Below, one piece after another: positions 5,095 to 5,171 of a stretch of DNA of 5,171 bases (its first letter is position 1; each line of letters opens with the position of its first letter). The DNA is from an uncultured Mailhella sp. (GTDB lineage: Bacteria > Desulfobacterota > Desulfovibrionia > Desulfovibrionales > Desulfovibrionaceae). The translations under genes and the position numbers were made by a program. Where the stretch lies: NCBI GenBank assembly GCA_910577155.1, contig CAJTMS010000081.1:1-5171 (forward strand). Reading direction: 5' to 3'. The notes beneath the pieces are model-generated. The model had not been told where the DNA came from and searched no databases. It saw only the letters and a list, made by a program, of their open reading frames with translations.

Positions 5095-5171
5095 TAGTCT
5101 GCTCTGCAAAATTTTCTTTTATTAAATTTTTAAATTTTTTCCGAAAAACGCTTGCAAATATTTTAAAATCT
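5095..5171 (+). other. AT-rich spacer after trmD
   Basis: The final 77 bases are strongly AT-rich, with alternating A and T tracts at 5120-5140. I find no GC-rich hairpin with a T-run, so the operon may continue past the edge, classically into rplS. TTGCAA at 5152-5157 could be a -35 element preceded by UP-element-like A/T tracts, but its -10 would lie outside the window. Confidence 0.4.

Noticed and set aside
1..5171. CRISPR array, tRNA, rRNA or insertion sequence
   Set aside because: I saw no regularly spaced repeats, cloverleaf-like segments, rRNA motifs or transposase-like sequences in any part of the window.

Overview
The window looks like chromosomal DNA from a low-GC member of the Desulfovibrionaceae or a close deltaproteobacterial relative (Desulfobacterota). 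The main reason is the trmD product: a 434-residue protein in which a complete TrmD is followed by a second SPOUT-type methyltransferase domain, an arrangement I associate with Desulfovibrio. The modest GC content and AT-rich spacers suggest a host-associated or otherwise AT-drifted lineage. This assignment is inference, since there is no rRNA or other lineage marker here.

Layout, left to right. Positions 1-354 are non-coding. They hold AT-rich DNA, a distinctly more GC-rich patch with a degenerate copy of what looks like a dispersed intergenic repeat, and a strong intrinsic terminator. Two minus-strand genes follow: sstT (355-1617), a sodium-coupled serine/threonine importer, and, 90 bp upstream of it, an exported protein of the phosphodiester glycosidase (NAGPA-like) family (1708-2694). 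The gap between them contains a good promoter for sstT, so the two are probably separate transcription units.

A spacer of about 180 bp (2695-2875) separates these from a plus-strand cluster. It carries back-to-back promoters whose -10 elements overlap. The cluster is khpA (2876-3109), rimM (3109-3780) and trmD (3790-5094). It is tightly packed (1-base overlap, then a 9-base gap) and dedicated to translation: an RNA-binding KH protein, a 30S maturation factor, and the tRNA m1G37 methyltransferase with its extra methyltransferase domain. The usual upstream neighbour rpsP is absent. Any downstream rplS would start beyond the right edge, and I see no terminator in the last 77 bases.

Most of the window is ordinary housekeeping sequence. 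The points most worth a second look are: the bifunctional-looking TrmD, whose TrmD half has Glu where the catalytic Asp is expected and a changed knot motif; the lysine-rich tail on RimM; the overlapping divergent promoters; the diverged core of the glycosidase-like protein; and the repeat patch at the left end. I found no evidence of a wholly new system such as a defence island, CRISPR array or retroelement.
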